This document shows, one piece after another, positions 1 through 7,913 of a DNA stretch of 8,701 bases (positions are counted from its first letter, which is position 1; the number at the start of each line of letters is the position of its first letter). The notes under the pieces were generated by a model, which did no database searches, was not told the origin of the DNA, and was given only the letters and a program-made list of their open reading frames with translations. The DNA is taken from NCBI GenBank assembly GCA_026014605.1, contig JAOZIC010000217.1, positions 1 to 8,701 on the forward strand. Reading direction: 5' to 3'. The position numbers and the translations under genes were made by a program. This stretch comes from Candidatus Bathyarchaeota archaeon. Its GTDB lineage: Archaea > Thermoproteota > Bathyarchaeia > Bathyarchaeales > Bathyarchaeaceae.

Positions 1-398
1 TCCATTACTGCCTCGTTTTGCCTAATTTTTTGGGTGATAACCTGCAGGTCATCATTCCTTTTGAGGTATAATTCAATGTGAACATTCATCGCTTTGGTGA
101 GGTCGTAGTGTATCGAAAAAAGGTCCACCTGCTTTAGTTGCTCAAGGAGATTTTTTACACCTTCGGGTTTGACGTTCAAATAAATGCTGACAACTGTGTC
201 ATAGCCTAAATCTGTTGGATTAACTAAAACTGTTGACCCAAGAATAACGCCGTCTTTTTCCAGTTGTTGGAACCGATTTCTTATTGTTGCGGTACAGACT
301 CCACAATCTTTTGCTATGTCAGAAAATTTTGTTCGTGAATCATGTAGCAGCTGTTTTATTATCACGGTATCAATTTCGTCTAACGTTTGTCGCGCCAA
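1..398 (-). CDS. Lrp/AsnC-family transcriptional regulator (C-terminus beyond the window)
   Basis: DNA-binding regulator of the feast/famine (Lrp/AsnC) family, which in archaea controls amino-acid and central metabolism genes, usually as dimers or octamers. 132 residues are visible. The N-terminus (MARQTLDEIDTVIIKQL) is the classic Lrp opening. A helix-turn-helix follows at about residues 22-50 (KFSDIAKDCGV, then CTATIRNRFQQLEKDGVI). From about residue 66 there is the start of a beta-alpha-beta ligand-sensing (RAM) domain. The family is usually 140-160 residues, so roughly 10-25 are missing beyond base 1. The start is TTG at 398-396: an in-frame TGA lies directly upstream and the family alignment begins here. 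I see no good Shine-Dalgarno site, so the message may be nearly leaderless. A TATA-like TTATTTAATA on the minus strand (about 460-469) could drive it. The ligand and targets cannot be read from the sequence. Confidence 0.9.
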   Translation of the reverse strand, partial: MARQTLDEIDTVIIKQLLHDSRTKFSDIAKDCGVCTATIRNRFQQLEKDGVILGSTVLVNPTDLGYDTVVSIYLNVKPEGVKNLLEQLKQVDLFSIHYDLTKAMNVHIELYLKRNDDLQVITQKIRQNEAVM

Positions 399-477
399 TC
401 AAACCATCAGCAATTATTATCTTGTATTTAGTGAGGTAACATAATCTATCTGATGTTCTATTAAATAACATTTAACA

Positions 478-527
478 CCAGAGATTTGTGTGCTTACGCG
501 TATCTTCTGGTTTGACCCGTGAGGGTC
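478..527 (+). ncRNA. Candidate structured RNA element (two adjacent hairpins)
   Basis: Two stems lie side by side. The first pairs CCAGAGAT (478-485) with ATCTTCTGG (502-510), with one bulged T; inside it GTGC (490-493) pairs with GCGT (498-501, one pair G-U and one U-G) around a TTAC loop. The second is GACCC (514-518) and GGGTC (523-527) closed by GTGA, a GNRA-type tetraloop. The strand is not determined; a GNRA loop is formed only if the plus strand is transcribed. I do not recognise the family, and I could not place C/D or H/ACA boxes convincingly. It may be a small RNA, a leader element or chance. Confidence 0.25.
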
Positions 528-703
528 TATGTAGAAAAGAAAAACTTCATTATAACGTCTTTGCGAACTAAAAGATGCGAAAGCTCAAAACAGTCTCATA
601 TGTGAAAAATGCAAGTTTTTACTGGTAATATTTTTCGATTTCACATAATCTTGTTTTTATTATTTAATTCACAGGTTTTTGTTGTTCTTAGCAAATATAC
701 AAG

Positions 704-713
704 TTTATAAATA
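704..713 (+). promoter_or_regulatory. TATA box for the zinc-ribbon gene
   Basis: TTTATAAATA matches the archaeal TATA consensus and is preceded by a purine-containing ACAAG as possible BRE. A start of transcription about 25 bases downstream (around 735-740) would leave a leader of roughly 50 bases containing the Shine-Dalgarno site at 773-779. Confidence 0.55.
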
Positions 714-772
714 ACTATGATATAATCAGTTATGAATTAGTGATCTAAGGAACCTAGTTTTGTCATAGAATC

Positions 773-779
773 GGAGGTG
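773..779 (+). promoter_or_regulatory. Shine-Dalgarno site GGAGGTG
   Basis: A full GGAGGTG lies 10 bases before the ATG at 790. It fixes the start of the 50-residue zinc-ribbon gene, which is otherwise easily missed. Confidence 0.75.
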
Positions 780-789
780 CCAAGTAAAA

Positions 790-942
790 ATGTCTTATGG
801 TAGACCAAGAGAATTGCACAATGCAGTCTGCGCAGAATGTGGAAAGGAATGTCAAGTTCCCTTCAAACCAGACCAAAGTAGACCTGTATACTGCAGAGAA
901 TGCTACGCTAAAAAACGACCAGCAAGAAGTAACAGATACTAA
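790..942 (+). CDS. Small zinc-ribbon protein, 50 residues
   Basis: Very small, basic protein with two Cys pairs: C14-x2-C17 (VCAECGKEC) and C35-x2-C38 (VYCRECY), and an extra Cys at 21. The spacing suggests one zinc knuckle/ribbon. The middle, VPFKPDQSRPVYCRECY, is typical of a widespread small CxxC protein family in archaea and bacteria whose members have no settled function. Zinc binding and a nucleic-acid or protein adaptor role are inferences from the Cys pairs and the Lys/Arg-rich tail (KKRPARSNR). The start is supported by a strong Shine-Dalgarno site, a TATA box further upstream and an oligo-T terminator downstream, so it appears to be its own transcription unit. Frames on the opposite strand here are shadows. 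Confidence 0.85.
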   Translation: MSYGRPRELHNAVCAECGKECQVPFKPDQSRPVYCRECYAKKRPARSNRY

Positions 943-967
943 ACGTATCATATTACTTCTTCATAAC

Positions 968-1011
968 ATGTAAAAAACGACCTTTTTTACATCCTTTTTT
1001 CTTTATTTTTT
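968..1011 (+). terminator. Hairpin plus oligo-T terminator of the zinc-ribbon gene
   Basis: ATGTAAAAAA (968-977) and TTTTTTACAT (983-992) form a perfect 10-bp stem around CGACC. Nearly uninterrupted T runs follow from 995 to 1011. Oligo-T tracts alone are enough for archaeal termination; the AT-rich stem may be incidental. It lies 25 bases after the stop codon. Confidence 0.6.
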
Positions 1012-1029
1012 ACAAACCACAAATTTACT

Positions 1030-1054
1030 GTACCCCACTGCGGGTACCGTTTTT
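1030..1054 (+). terminator. Possible second terminator hairpin
   Basis: GTACCC (1030-1035) pairs perfectly with GGGTAC (1042-1047) across a six-base loop, followed after CG by TTTTT (1050-1054). It could back up the first terminator on the plus strand. It is short, and a role is only inferred. Confidence 0.35.
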
Positions 1055-1094
1055 CCACTCAGTCAATACGTTTGAAATTAAAGTATGAACTCGC

Positions 1095-1144
1095 CATGCA
1101 TACGCCTGCTTTTCTAACATATGCACACATAGACGTATGCTATG
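1095..1144. repeat. Inverted repeat downstream of the amidase gene
   Basis: CATGCATACG (1095-1104) is matched by CGTATGC (1134-1140) and ATG (1142-1144), giving 10 pairs with one bulged T and a 29-base loop. It lies 23-72 bases beyond the amidase stop, so it would be in the 3' end of that transcript. It may protect or end the message. Nothing else was seen between 1055 and 1166. Confidence 0.4.
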
Positions 1145-1166
1145 ATACGGAAACTAGACGTAGAAA

Positions 1167-2612
1167 CTATCGGCTTGCATGTACAGGTGGAATTCTGTCA
1201 ATCCAAGGCATCTGTTTTTCAAGCATACTTGATACACGAATCAGGGTATCTTCCTCGCCGAATCTGGCGATTAATTGCACACCTATTGGCAAACCTGACT
1301 TGCTGTGTCCAAGAGGCAATGTTATGGCGGGTTGTCCTGTAACATTAGGTACCGTGGTGTGGACTCGGGTTTCATCACAAAGTCGCATATAACCAATGTA
1401 ATCAACGTCTGTGCGCGTTTTCGAGTATTTGCCGAGCGGTTCGGGTAATTTCTTTAATGTTGGCGTAATTAACAGGTCGTATTGTTCAAAGAAGTTTCCA
1501 AACATTCGCCTGATGCCGTTCAAAACAAACTCGGTCATCATCATGTCAGCCCCAGTCAGACCCTTTGAGTATTTGTAAAACGACAAAAACACGGGCTCCA
1601 CATTTTCTTCACTTATTGTTGCCCCTTTGGTCATGGCTATCATGTCCATTCCCGCGTACATTCCAAAGGCCCAAGCGTTGCATATGGAATGCAGGTATTG
1701 TTCGTAATCAAAAACTGGACTTGCTTCTACAAGTTCATGACCCGCGTTCTCACATTCAGAAACTACTTGCTCTACACAACTGACAACTTCTGGGTTCACA
1801 GAACTGTTAGGTTGCCAAGAATCAGTTGTCCAAGCTATTCGCAGTTTCTTTGTTGGTGCGTTCACTTCTTGCATGTAAGGACGTTGAGGCTGTTTTATGA
1901 TAAACGGGTCACCAAGTATAGGCTTTGATACTGCATCCAGCATCAGGGCTGTGTCCCGAATAGTTCGAGTTAACACGAATTCTTGTAACATTCCAGGCCA
2001 AATTTCTCCAAAATCTGGACCAAGAGAAACACGCCCCCGAGAAGGCTTAAGCCCAACCACCCCACATGCACTTGCAGGAATGCGGATTGAGCCACCGTTG
2101 TCGCTTCCATGGGCCATCGGGACAACACCCGCTGCAACACATGCCGCAGCACCGCCGCTGGAACCGCCAGCCATCATCTCCAGATTCCAAGGATTGTGTG
2201 TTTCGCCCAACAATACTGATTCTGTTGAAATTCCCAAAGCAAACTCTGGAGTTGTTGTTCGACCCAACAAAGTTAAACCCGCTTTTTTGAAAAGCGCAGT
2301 TAAGAACGCTTCAGTTTCTGCAACGTTTCCTTTCATCAACTTAGAACCGCTTTCTTGAAGGCGCCCTTTTTCACTGGCTCCTATGTCCTTCATTAAGAAT
2401 GGTACCCCAGCGAATGGGGCATCAGATATTGGGTTGTTGTCTATGTTTTTGATGCGGTCAGAATACAGTTCTATTACTGCGTTGATTTTTGGGTTGACCT
2501 TTTCTACTGCGTTTACACAAAGTTGCACCAATTCTTTGGGTGATACCTCTTTTTTTCTAACTAAATCAGCTAATGCAATACCATCACAATTAGTATATTC
2601 TTTCAAGTTCAT
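1167..2612 (-). CDS. Amidase-signature family hydrolase
   Basis: 481-residue serine hydrolase of the amidase-signature family, cleaving a carboxamide bond with a Ser-cisSer-Lys triad. The residues are visible: Lys75 (FLMKDIG), cis-Ser151 in GGSSGG and nucleophile Ser175 in DNGGSIRIPA; the 24-residue Ser-Ser spacing is the family's own. The core GGSSGG to GVVGLKPSRGR spans about 149-194. Length is close to GatA (about 480), but there is no GatB or GatC nearby, and the features after the core (LTRTIRDTALMLDA, GDPF) resemble stand-alone amidases of the 6-aminohexanoate cyclic-dimer hydrolase/amino-acid-amide type. The substrate is unknown. No signal peptide, so cytoplasmic. The ATG start fits the family N-terminus (IALADLVRKKEVSPKELV). 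There is no clear Shine-Dalgarno site; an ATAAAA at 2653-2658 (minus strand) is a weak TATA candidate, consistent with a short leader. Confidence 0.92.
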   Translation of the reverse strand: MNLKEYTNCDGIALADLVRKKEVSPKELVQLCVNAVEKVNPKINAVIELYSDRIKNIDNNPISDAPFAGVPFLMKDIGASEKGRLQESGSKLMKGNVAETEAFLTALFKKAGLTLLGRTTTPEFALGISTESVLLGETHNPWNLEMMAGGSSGGAAACVAAGVVPMAHGSDNGGSIRIPASACGVVGLKPSRGRVSLGPDFGEIWPGMLQEFVLTRTIRDTALMLDAVSKPILGDPFIIKQPQRPYMQEVNAPTKKLRIAWTTDSWQPNSSVNPEVVSCVEQVVSECENAGHELVEASPVFDYEQYLHSICNAWAFGMYAGMDMIAMTKGATISEENVEPVFLSFYKYSKGLTGADMMMTEFVLNGIRRMFGNFFEQYDLLITPTLKKLPEPLGKYSKTRTDVDYIGYMRLCDETRVHTTVPNVTGQPAITLPLGHSKSGLPIGVQLIARFGEEDTLIRVSSMLEKQMPWIDRIPPVHASR

Positions 2613-2805
2613 CTGGACAAACCCCGAAATCGGTTCACGCTGTAAAATATGATTTTATCCCCCTTACAAGTATTCCCCTGCCGTTACAGTTCCACGCTAC
2701 AAACAAGGTCTACTGAACACGAAAAACTGCCAATGATGTTTACACCTTTTTAGTGTGAGGTTAAATCTTATGTCTCACTTTCACGTAGAATAGTTGGGGT
2801 GAGTT

Positions 2806-3511
2806 ATGAGTAGCCAGTCTTGGAACGGTTTAATTAAAGAACTGAAAGGCAAAGGTGTTTTGCGGTCGCCTAAAGTTATCAGGGCGTTGCGTCGGGTTCC
2901 CCGTGACGGTTTTGTTCCAGATAACGTGAAAGGTTCTGCTTGTACGGATTGCCCGCTTCCGATTGGTTTTGGTCAAACGGCTTCTGCGCCTCTTGGTCGA
3001 CACGGTGCGGTTGACTGGGCGAAACATGGTATCCATAATGGATGAAGCCCTAGAATTGGAAGTTGGACACAAAGTCCTAGAAGTAGGCGGAGGCTCAGGG
3101 TGGCACGCCGCAACCATAGCTGAAATAGTTGCACCTTCAGACGAACCAGAAGAGAATTGGGGGCACGTTTACACAGTTGAACGACTGCCACAGTTGGCAG
3201 CATACGCCAAAAACAACATAGAAAAGGCTGGTTACAGTAACAGAATCACCGTAATCCACCAAGACGGAACACTAGGATACCAAAAAAAAGCCCCATATGA
3301 CCGCATCTTAGTCGCAGCCGCAGGACCCGAAGTCCCACAACCCCTAGTTAACCAACTAAAAGACGGGGGAATACTACTTGTACCCGTTGGTGGAGCCCAG
3401 TTCTACCAGACACTGCTTCGAGTCAGAAAAATCGGCAACGAAACGGTGCAAGAAAACTTGGGCGGAGTCTCGTTTGTTCCGTTAATCGGCAAACACGGAT
3501 TCGAACTGTAA
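2806..3511 (+). CDS. pcm: Protein-L-isoaspartate O-methyltransferase, interrupted by a 31-nt BHB intron
   Basis: Repairs age-damaged proteins by methylating L-isoaspartyl residues with S-adenosylmethionine. The reading frame is broken. Exon 1 (2806-2992) encodes residues 1-62, ending in PLPIGFGQTASAP, the PCMT signature. Exon 2 (3024-3511) continues HMVSIMDEALEL and has the SAM-binding motif I VLEVGGGSGW (80-89 of the joined protein), the acidic ribose-binding end of strand 2 (YTVER) and the PYDRILV / GGILLVPVG strands. Joining them by removing 2993-3023 gives 224 residues, the normal length, with conserved A-P-H-M across the junction. Unspliced, frame 1 stops at TGA 3043-3045 after 79 residues without a SAM site. 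The ATG follows GGGGTGA (2796-2802), three bases away. Third codon positions are mostly G/T in exon 1 and A/C in exon 2. The stop is five bases from the convergent fen stop. If the intron were not spliced this would be a pseudogene. Confidence 0.88.
2993..3023 (+). other. Predicted 31-nt bulge-helix-bulge (BHB) intron in pcm
   Basis: Seen in the sequence: central helix CGCC (2987-2990) with GGCG (3018-3021), exactly 4 bp; 5' bulge TCT (2991-2993); 3' bulge AAA (3022-3024); intron helix TGGTCGAC (2994-3001) with GTTGACTG (3010-3017), 8 bp including three G-U pairs, loop of eight bases 3002-3009. The exon-side helix is weak: G2986-C3025 and T2985-A3026, then a mismatch and two G-U pairs. Known: archaeal splicing endonuclease cuts each 3-nt bulge between bases 2 and 3, here TC^T and AA^A. 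This yields an intron of 2993-3023 and joins CCT-C to AC-ATG, restoring the frame and the family's A-P-H-M. Intron G+C is 19 of 31, above its surroundings. Inference: a real mRNA intron, joined by RtcB-type ligation. Confidence 0.8.
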
Positions 3512-3516
3512 CAAAA

Positions 3517-4551
3517 CTAGCCAAACCATGACTCAAGAGTCCGTTTACTCTTAGACTCCCGCATCCCATCAGCCATCCGCTTAAGCGTACTACGCACACG
3601 GTCCTCGGAGAAATCTTTTTCGCGGCACAGAAAATCGATTACACCGTCCACATTGGGTTGTTTCCAATCCAGTTTGTAGTTGTCGGTTACTTTGGGATTA
3701 AGAAAAATGTCCCGAATCTGCTGCGGGTTAACCGGAAACTCCACATTCTCCAAGGTTGGCAGGGCTTGTTCAAGGGTTCCGTGTTCTTTGATTAGTTTAT
3801 ACGCAGTTTTTGGTCCTATGCCTTTGGTGCCTTCGGGGTTAAAGTCTGTACCCACCAAGATTGCTATGTCGATTAATTGTTCGCGAGTGATTTCCAGCTC
3901 TTTTAGAACGGAAGCAAGTTTCATGACTTCGGGCACAACTTCGATGTACTTGTTTCTTCGCGGAACCTTTCGTCTACCGCTTATGGTAACATTTCTAACC
4001 AGAGCAGTTGCACCAAAAAGCAGGCTGTCGTAGTCTTGGCTGGAACAATAATCAGCGTCACCTTTAATGGTCATGTACGCGGCTTGAGCTTCACCTTCTT
4101 GGGGAGCTTGAATCCAAGGAATCCCCATCTCAGTTAACAACCGTTTCGAGTCGTCCAGCATGTAACTTTTCAGTTTAGAAGTCATCTGCGCATACCTGCG
4201 CGCCTTTTCCATGTCACCGTCTTGTCTGGCTTCTTCATACTTCACAAGTGCTTCAGCTTTAACTTTGGCTCGACGTTTGATTTCTGCTTCTTTAAGGTCA
4301 GGTGCTATGCCATCAAAAACGTAAGCAACTTTAACTCCCATTTCGGCAAGTTTTGCAGAACGATAAAACAAGCCGCTTAGATGGCTGGTAATTTTGCCTG
4401 TCCTGTCTTTTAGTGGAGTGCCGTCGGGTTGACGGATAATAGCCAAAAACTGGTAAAGAGCATTATACGCGTCGATAGCCACAGATTTATTGCTTAAACT
4501 CTTGAAGTCGATTACAGTTTTCGGAATTAATACTCTTAAATTCACACCCAA
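3517..4551 (-). CDS. fen: Flap endonuclease 1 (FEN-1)
   Basis: Structure-specific 5' nuclease that removes flaps at Okazaki fragments and in base-excision repair, working with PCNA. 344 residues, normal for archaea. N-nuclease domain: D27 (AIDAYNALYQF) and D80 (VFDGIAPDLK). Internal nuclease domain: E152 and E154 (APQEGEAQAAY), D173 and D175 (SSQDYDSLLFG) and D236 (VGTDFNPEGTKGIGPKTA, leading into the helix-two-turn-helix). All metal-binding acids are present. The C-terminal KRTLESWFG is a PCNA-interacting (PIP) tail with K in place of the usual Q. The start is TTG at 4551-4549, fixed by the conserved MGVNL and by GGTGGTGA (4558-4565) six bases upstream. It is probably co-transcribed with the winged-helix protein (60-base gap) and cdc48. 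Confidence 0.97.
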   Translation of the reverse strand: MGVNLRVLIPKTVIDFKSLSNKSVAIDAYNALYQFLAIIRQPDGTPLKDRTGKITSHLSGLFYRSAKLAEMGVKVAYVFDGIAPDLKEAEIKRRAKVKAEALVKYEEARQDGDMEKARRYAQMTSKLKSYMLDDSKRLLTEMGIPWIQAPQEGEAQAAYMTIKGDADYCSSQDYDSLLFGATALVRNVTISGRRKVPRRNKYIEVVPEVMKLASVLKELEITREQLIDIAILVGTDFNPEGTKGIGPKTAYKLIKEHGTLEQALPTLENVEFPVNPQQIRDIFLNPKVTDNYKLDWKQPNVDGVIDFLCREKDFSEDRVRSTLKRMADGMRESKSKRTLESWFG

Positions 4552-4557
4552 ACCTGT

Positions 4558-4565
4558 TCACCACC
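4558..4565 (-). promoter_or_regulatory. Shine-Dalgarno site deciding the TTG start of fen
   Basis: GGTGGTGA on the minus strand, six bases before the TTG. It is nearly the full anti-16S complement, and it supports starting at TTG 4551 instead of at a downstream GTG (third codon). Confidence 0.7.
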
Positions 4566-4611
4566 AGTAAAGGTCAAAGGGTTGAGCCAAAAAACGGGCT
4601 CAAAGACATGT

Positions 4612-4851
4612 TTACTCAGTTGAAGGCTCTGTTAGTTCGACACGCCGTTTACCTTTAGTGCGAGCTGAAACAAAGATTCTGCCCTCAATTTCCATTTTCA
4701 GCAGAGCCTTGTTAAACTCGCTAAAGCCAACACCCTCATGAGTGCCTTTTAGCAAGTCGAACAAATCTGTGTCGGTCATCGGACCTTTCCGCTCCAAAAA
4801 CTCTTGAATCTGAGTAATTAGCGGATGAGGTTTCCAAGTTTTCATAGTCAT
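4612..4851 (-). CDS. Small winged-helix-like protein, 79 residues
   Basis: I do not recognise a named family. The predicted order is helix (LITQIQEFLERKG), helix (TDTDLFDLLKGTHE), helix (GFSEFNKALLKMEIEG), then a beta-wing (RIFVSARTKGKRRVELTE). This reads as a winged helix-turn-helix with a basic wing (RTKGKRR), so nucleic-acid binding is plausible, but such folds also serve as protein adaptors. The position is telling: 24 bases after the cdc48 stop and 60 before fen, all on one strand, so it is likely an operon partner of one of them. The ATG at 4851 is taken as the start; a second ATG two codons later is nearly as good. The only ribosome-site candidate is a weak GGTG about ten bases upstream. 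Confidence 0.8.
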   Translation of the reverse strand: MTMKTWKPHPLITQIQEFLERKGPMTDTDLFDLLKGTHEGVGFSEFNKALLKMEIEGRIFVSARTKGKRRVELTEPSTE

Positions 4852-4875
4852 ATTTCAAACACCATAATAGTAATG

Positions 4876-7059
<2,184 letters not shown>

Positions 7060-7111
7060 CCTTTAGTTGTGTGAATGTTAAGCTCCCCTGTTGTCGAAAG
7101 GAGCCATTTGA

Positions 7112-7119
7112 TATTTAAA
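7112..7119 (-). promoter_or_regulatory. TATA box for the cdc48 operon
   Basis: TTTAAATA on the minus strand, 53 bases before the cdc48 ATG and 11 bases past the aEF-1beta stop. Transcription would begin at about 7085-7092, giving a leader of roughly 25-35 bases. It suggests that cdc48, the winged-helix gene and fen can be transcribed apart from the aEF-1beta gene. Confidence 0.55.
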
Positions 7120-7130
7120 CTTTGACGAAA

Positions 7131-7397
7131 TTAAAGCCTAGTCATTCCCAAGACTTGAAGTTGTCCAACTTCTTCAATACTTTTTATCTTATCTTCTGTT
7201 TCGTCTAAAATGCCTTCTTTTTCGGCTAAAACCATGGTAACTTTCAGTGCACATAGACCAAAAGCTATGGGTTCTTTTTCAGTTCTTTGTATTGCAGCAA
7301 CTTCTGCTAGTTCTGCTTTCAATTTTTCTAATAACACGTCAAGGTCTACGGTTGATTCGGATGGTAAAATTTTGTATGCGATTACTATTTTTCCCAT
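7131..7397 (-). CDS. ef1b: Archaeal elongation factor 1-beta (nucleotide exchange factor for EF-1alpha)
   Basis: Promotes GDP/GTP exchange on aEF-1alpha so that it can reload aminoacyl-tRNA. 88 residues, the standard archaeal length; it matches the C-terminal catalytic domain of the eukaryotic factor. Visible hallmarks: N-terminal strand MGKIVIAYKILPSE, the EPIAFGLCALKVTMVL core (about 42-57), and an IKSIEEVGQLQVLGMTRL end, where the family usually ends V-x-R-L. It is a ferredoxin-like alpha/beta fold with no transmembrane or signal sequence, so cytosolic. The ATG is supported by GGAG (7407-7410) nine bases upstream. It lies just upstream of cdc48 in the same direction, but cdc48 has its own TATA box, so co-transcription is only possible, not required. 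No clear promoter was seen for this gene itself. Confidence 0.95.
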   Translation of the reverse strand: MGKIVIAYKILPSESTVDLDVLLEKLKAELAEVAAIQRTEKEPIAFGLCALKVTMVLAEKEGILDETEDKIKSIEEVGQLQVLGMTRL

Positions 7398-7558
7398 GGT
7401 TTTATTCTCCTAAATTCTTGTCAACATATTATTTTTTCACATAATGAAGGGGTTACCTGCATTTTTTGGAGTGTGAACTAGCATGCTAGACGATAAGCTG
7501 ACCTATTAACCTTACGATGTATTCGAATAAGACAAAACAGCACCTAAAGTTATGTTTT

Positions 7559-7568
7559 AGTATAAATT
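7559..7568 (+). promoter_or_regulatory. Possible TATA box of the two-helix membrane protein gene
   Basis: AGTATAAATT resembles an archaeal TATA box. Initiation about 25 bases on (around 7590) falls downstream of the longest possible ATG (7517), which argues for the short TTG-start version of the next gene. Confidence 0.35.
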
Positions 7569-7639
7569 GGCAGTCAAAAGTCCATGTTCATAAAGCCTTT
7601 CTTTACAGTAAACAGACAGTTTTTGGATGTGTGGGTAAC

Positions 7640-7852
7640 TTGCGGACAACGTTGATTATATTTGGAAGCATTTTAATCGCGTTGGGTATCGTCTTCAATG
7701 TGTACGGCAACACGTTAACTGCAAATACGATTCAGCCAAGCGGTCTGGTTTCAGGGTTATACCTGTTCATTGTTGGAGTGTTTTGTTTAATATCAGGGGT
7801 TTTGGTGTTAGCGTCTCAAGTGTTTCCAAGAAAGTCGGTGTTATACTACTAA
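7640..7852 (+). CDS. Small two-helix membrane protein, 70 residues
   Basis: No recognised family. Two hydrophobic segments are clear: about residues 4-23 (LIIFGSILIALGIVFNVYG) and 36-58 (LVSGLYLFIVGVFCLISGV), joined by a short polar loop (NTLTANTIQPSG). The tail FPRKSVLYY is weakly basic. It should sit in the cell membrane with both ends on one side. The frame is open back to an ATG at 7517, but that part is polar and non-hydrophobic, has no ribosome site, and lies partly before the TATA candidate. I prefer the TTG at 7640, with GGATGTG (7625-7631) eight bases upstream; a GTG at 7631 is an alternative. Function unknown. Confidence 0.6.
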   Translation: MRTTLIIFGSILIALGIVFNVYGNTLTANTIQPSGLVSGLYLFIVGVFCLISGVLVLASQVFPRKSVLYY

Positions 7853-7903
7853 CAGCATGTGCGTAATGGTAACTCTTTAATCTGCAGTAATCAAAGTATG
7901 TTA

Positions 7904-7909
7904 GGGAGA
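7904..7909 (+). promoter_or_regulatory. Shine-Dalgarno site of the DUF5661-like gene
   Basis: GGGAGA four bases before the ATG at 7914, supporting this start. Confidence 0.6.
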
Positions 7910-7913
7910 TTTT

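Larger units (their letters stand above)
399..789. other. Divergent intergenic region, no protein gene
   Basis: 391 bases between the Lrp gene (minus) and the zinc-ribbon gene (plus). I see no credible ORF. It is AT-rich, with a possible minus-strand TATA box at about 460-469, two adjacent hairpins at 478-527, T-rich stretches at about 615-675 and a strong plus-strand TATA box at 704-713. It is long for so small a downstream gene, so it may hold an RNA gene or an Lrp-type operator, but no operator repeat was clear to me. Confidence 0.6.

Noticed and set aside
1897..2358. 153-codon plus-strand ORF inside the amidase gene
   Set aside because: It is the complementary-strand shadow of a clearly conserved amidase signature; no ribosome site or homology of its own.
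1167..2612. Calling the amidase GatA of the tRNA amidotransferase
   Set aside because: The catalytic core is shared by the whole family; no gatB or gatC is nearby and the downstream features look like stand-alone amidases.
2967..3010. Local duplication (TGGTCAAACGG versus TGGTCGACACGG) as the source of the insert
   Set aside because: The similarity is short and needs gaps. It may hint at how the insert arose but does not explain the BHB fit.
2987..3025. Programmed ribosomal bypassing over a hairpin
   Set aside because: The size is similar to known bypass gaps, but I found no matching take-off and landing codons, while the bulge and helix lengths fit the splicing endonuclease exactly.
2963..3511. 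Reading the methyltransferase as two separate genes, the second starting at TTG 2963
   Set aside because: The first 21 residues of that reading (before MVSIMDEA) do not resemble PCMT, overlap the conserved exon-1 signature in another frame and have no ribosome site. Joining two exons gives a full, normal-length protein.
2806..3511. Plain pseudogene or single-base sequencing error in pcm
   Set aside because: A one-base correction would leave about 10 foreign residues inside the conserved core between SAP and HMV. Removing exactly 31 bases at BHB-predicted sites restores the family sequence, which chance damage would not be expected to do. Both exons look well conserved.
7517..7639. N-terminal extension of the 7640-7852 membrane protein from ATG 7517
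   Set aside because: No Shine-Dalgarno site, atypical sequence before the first membrane helix, and a TATA candidate at 7559-7568 inside it.
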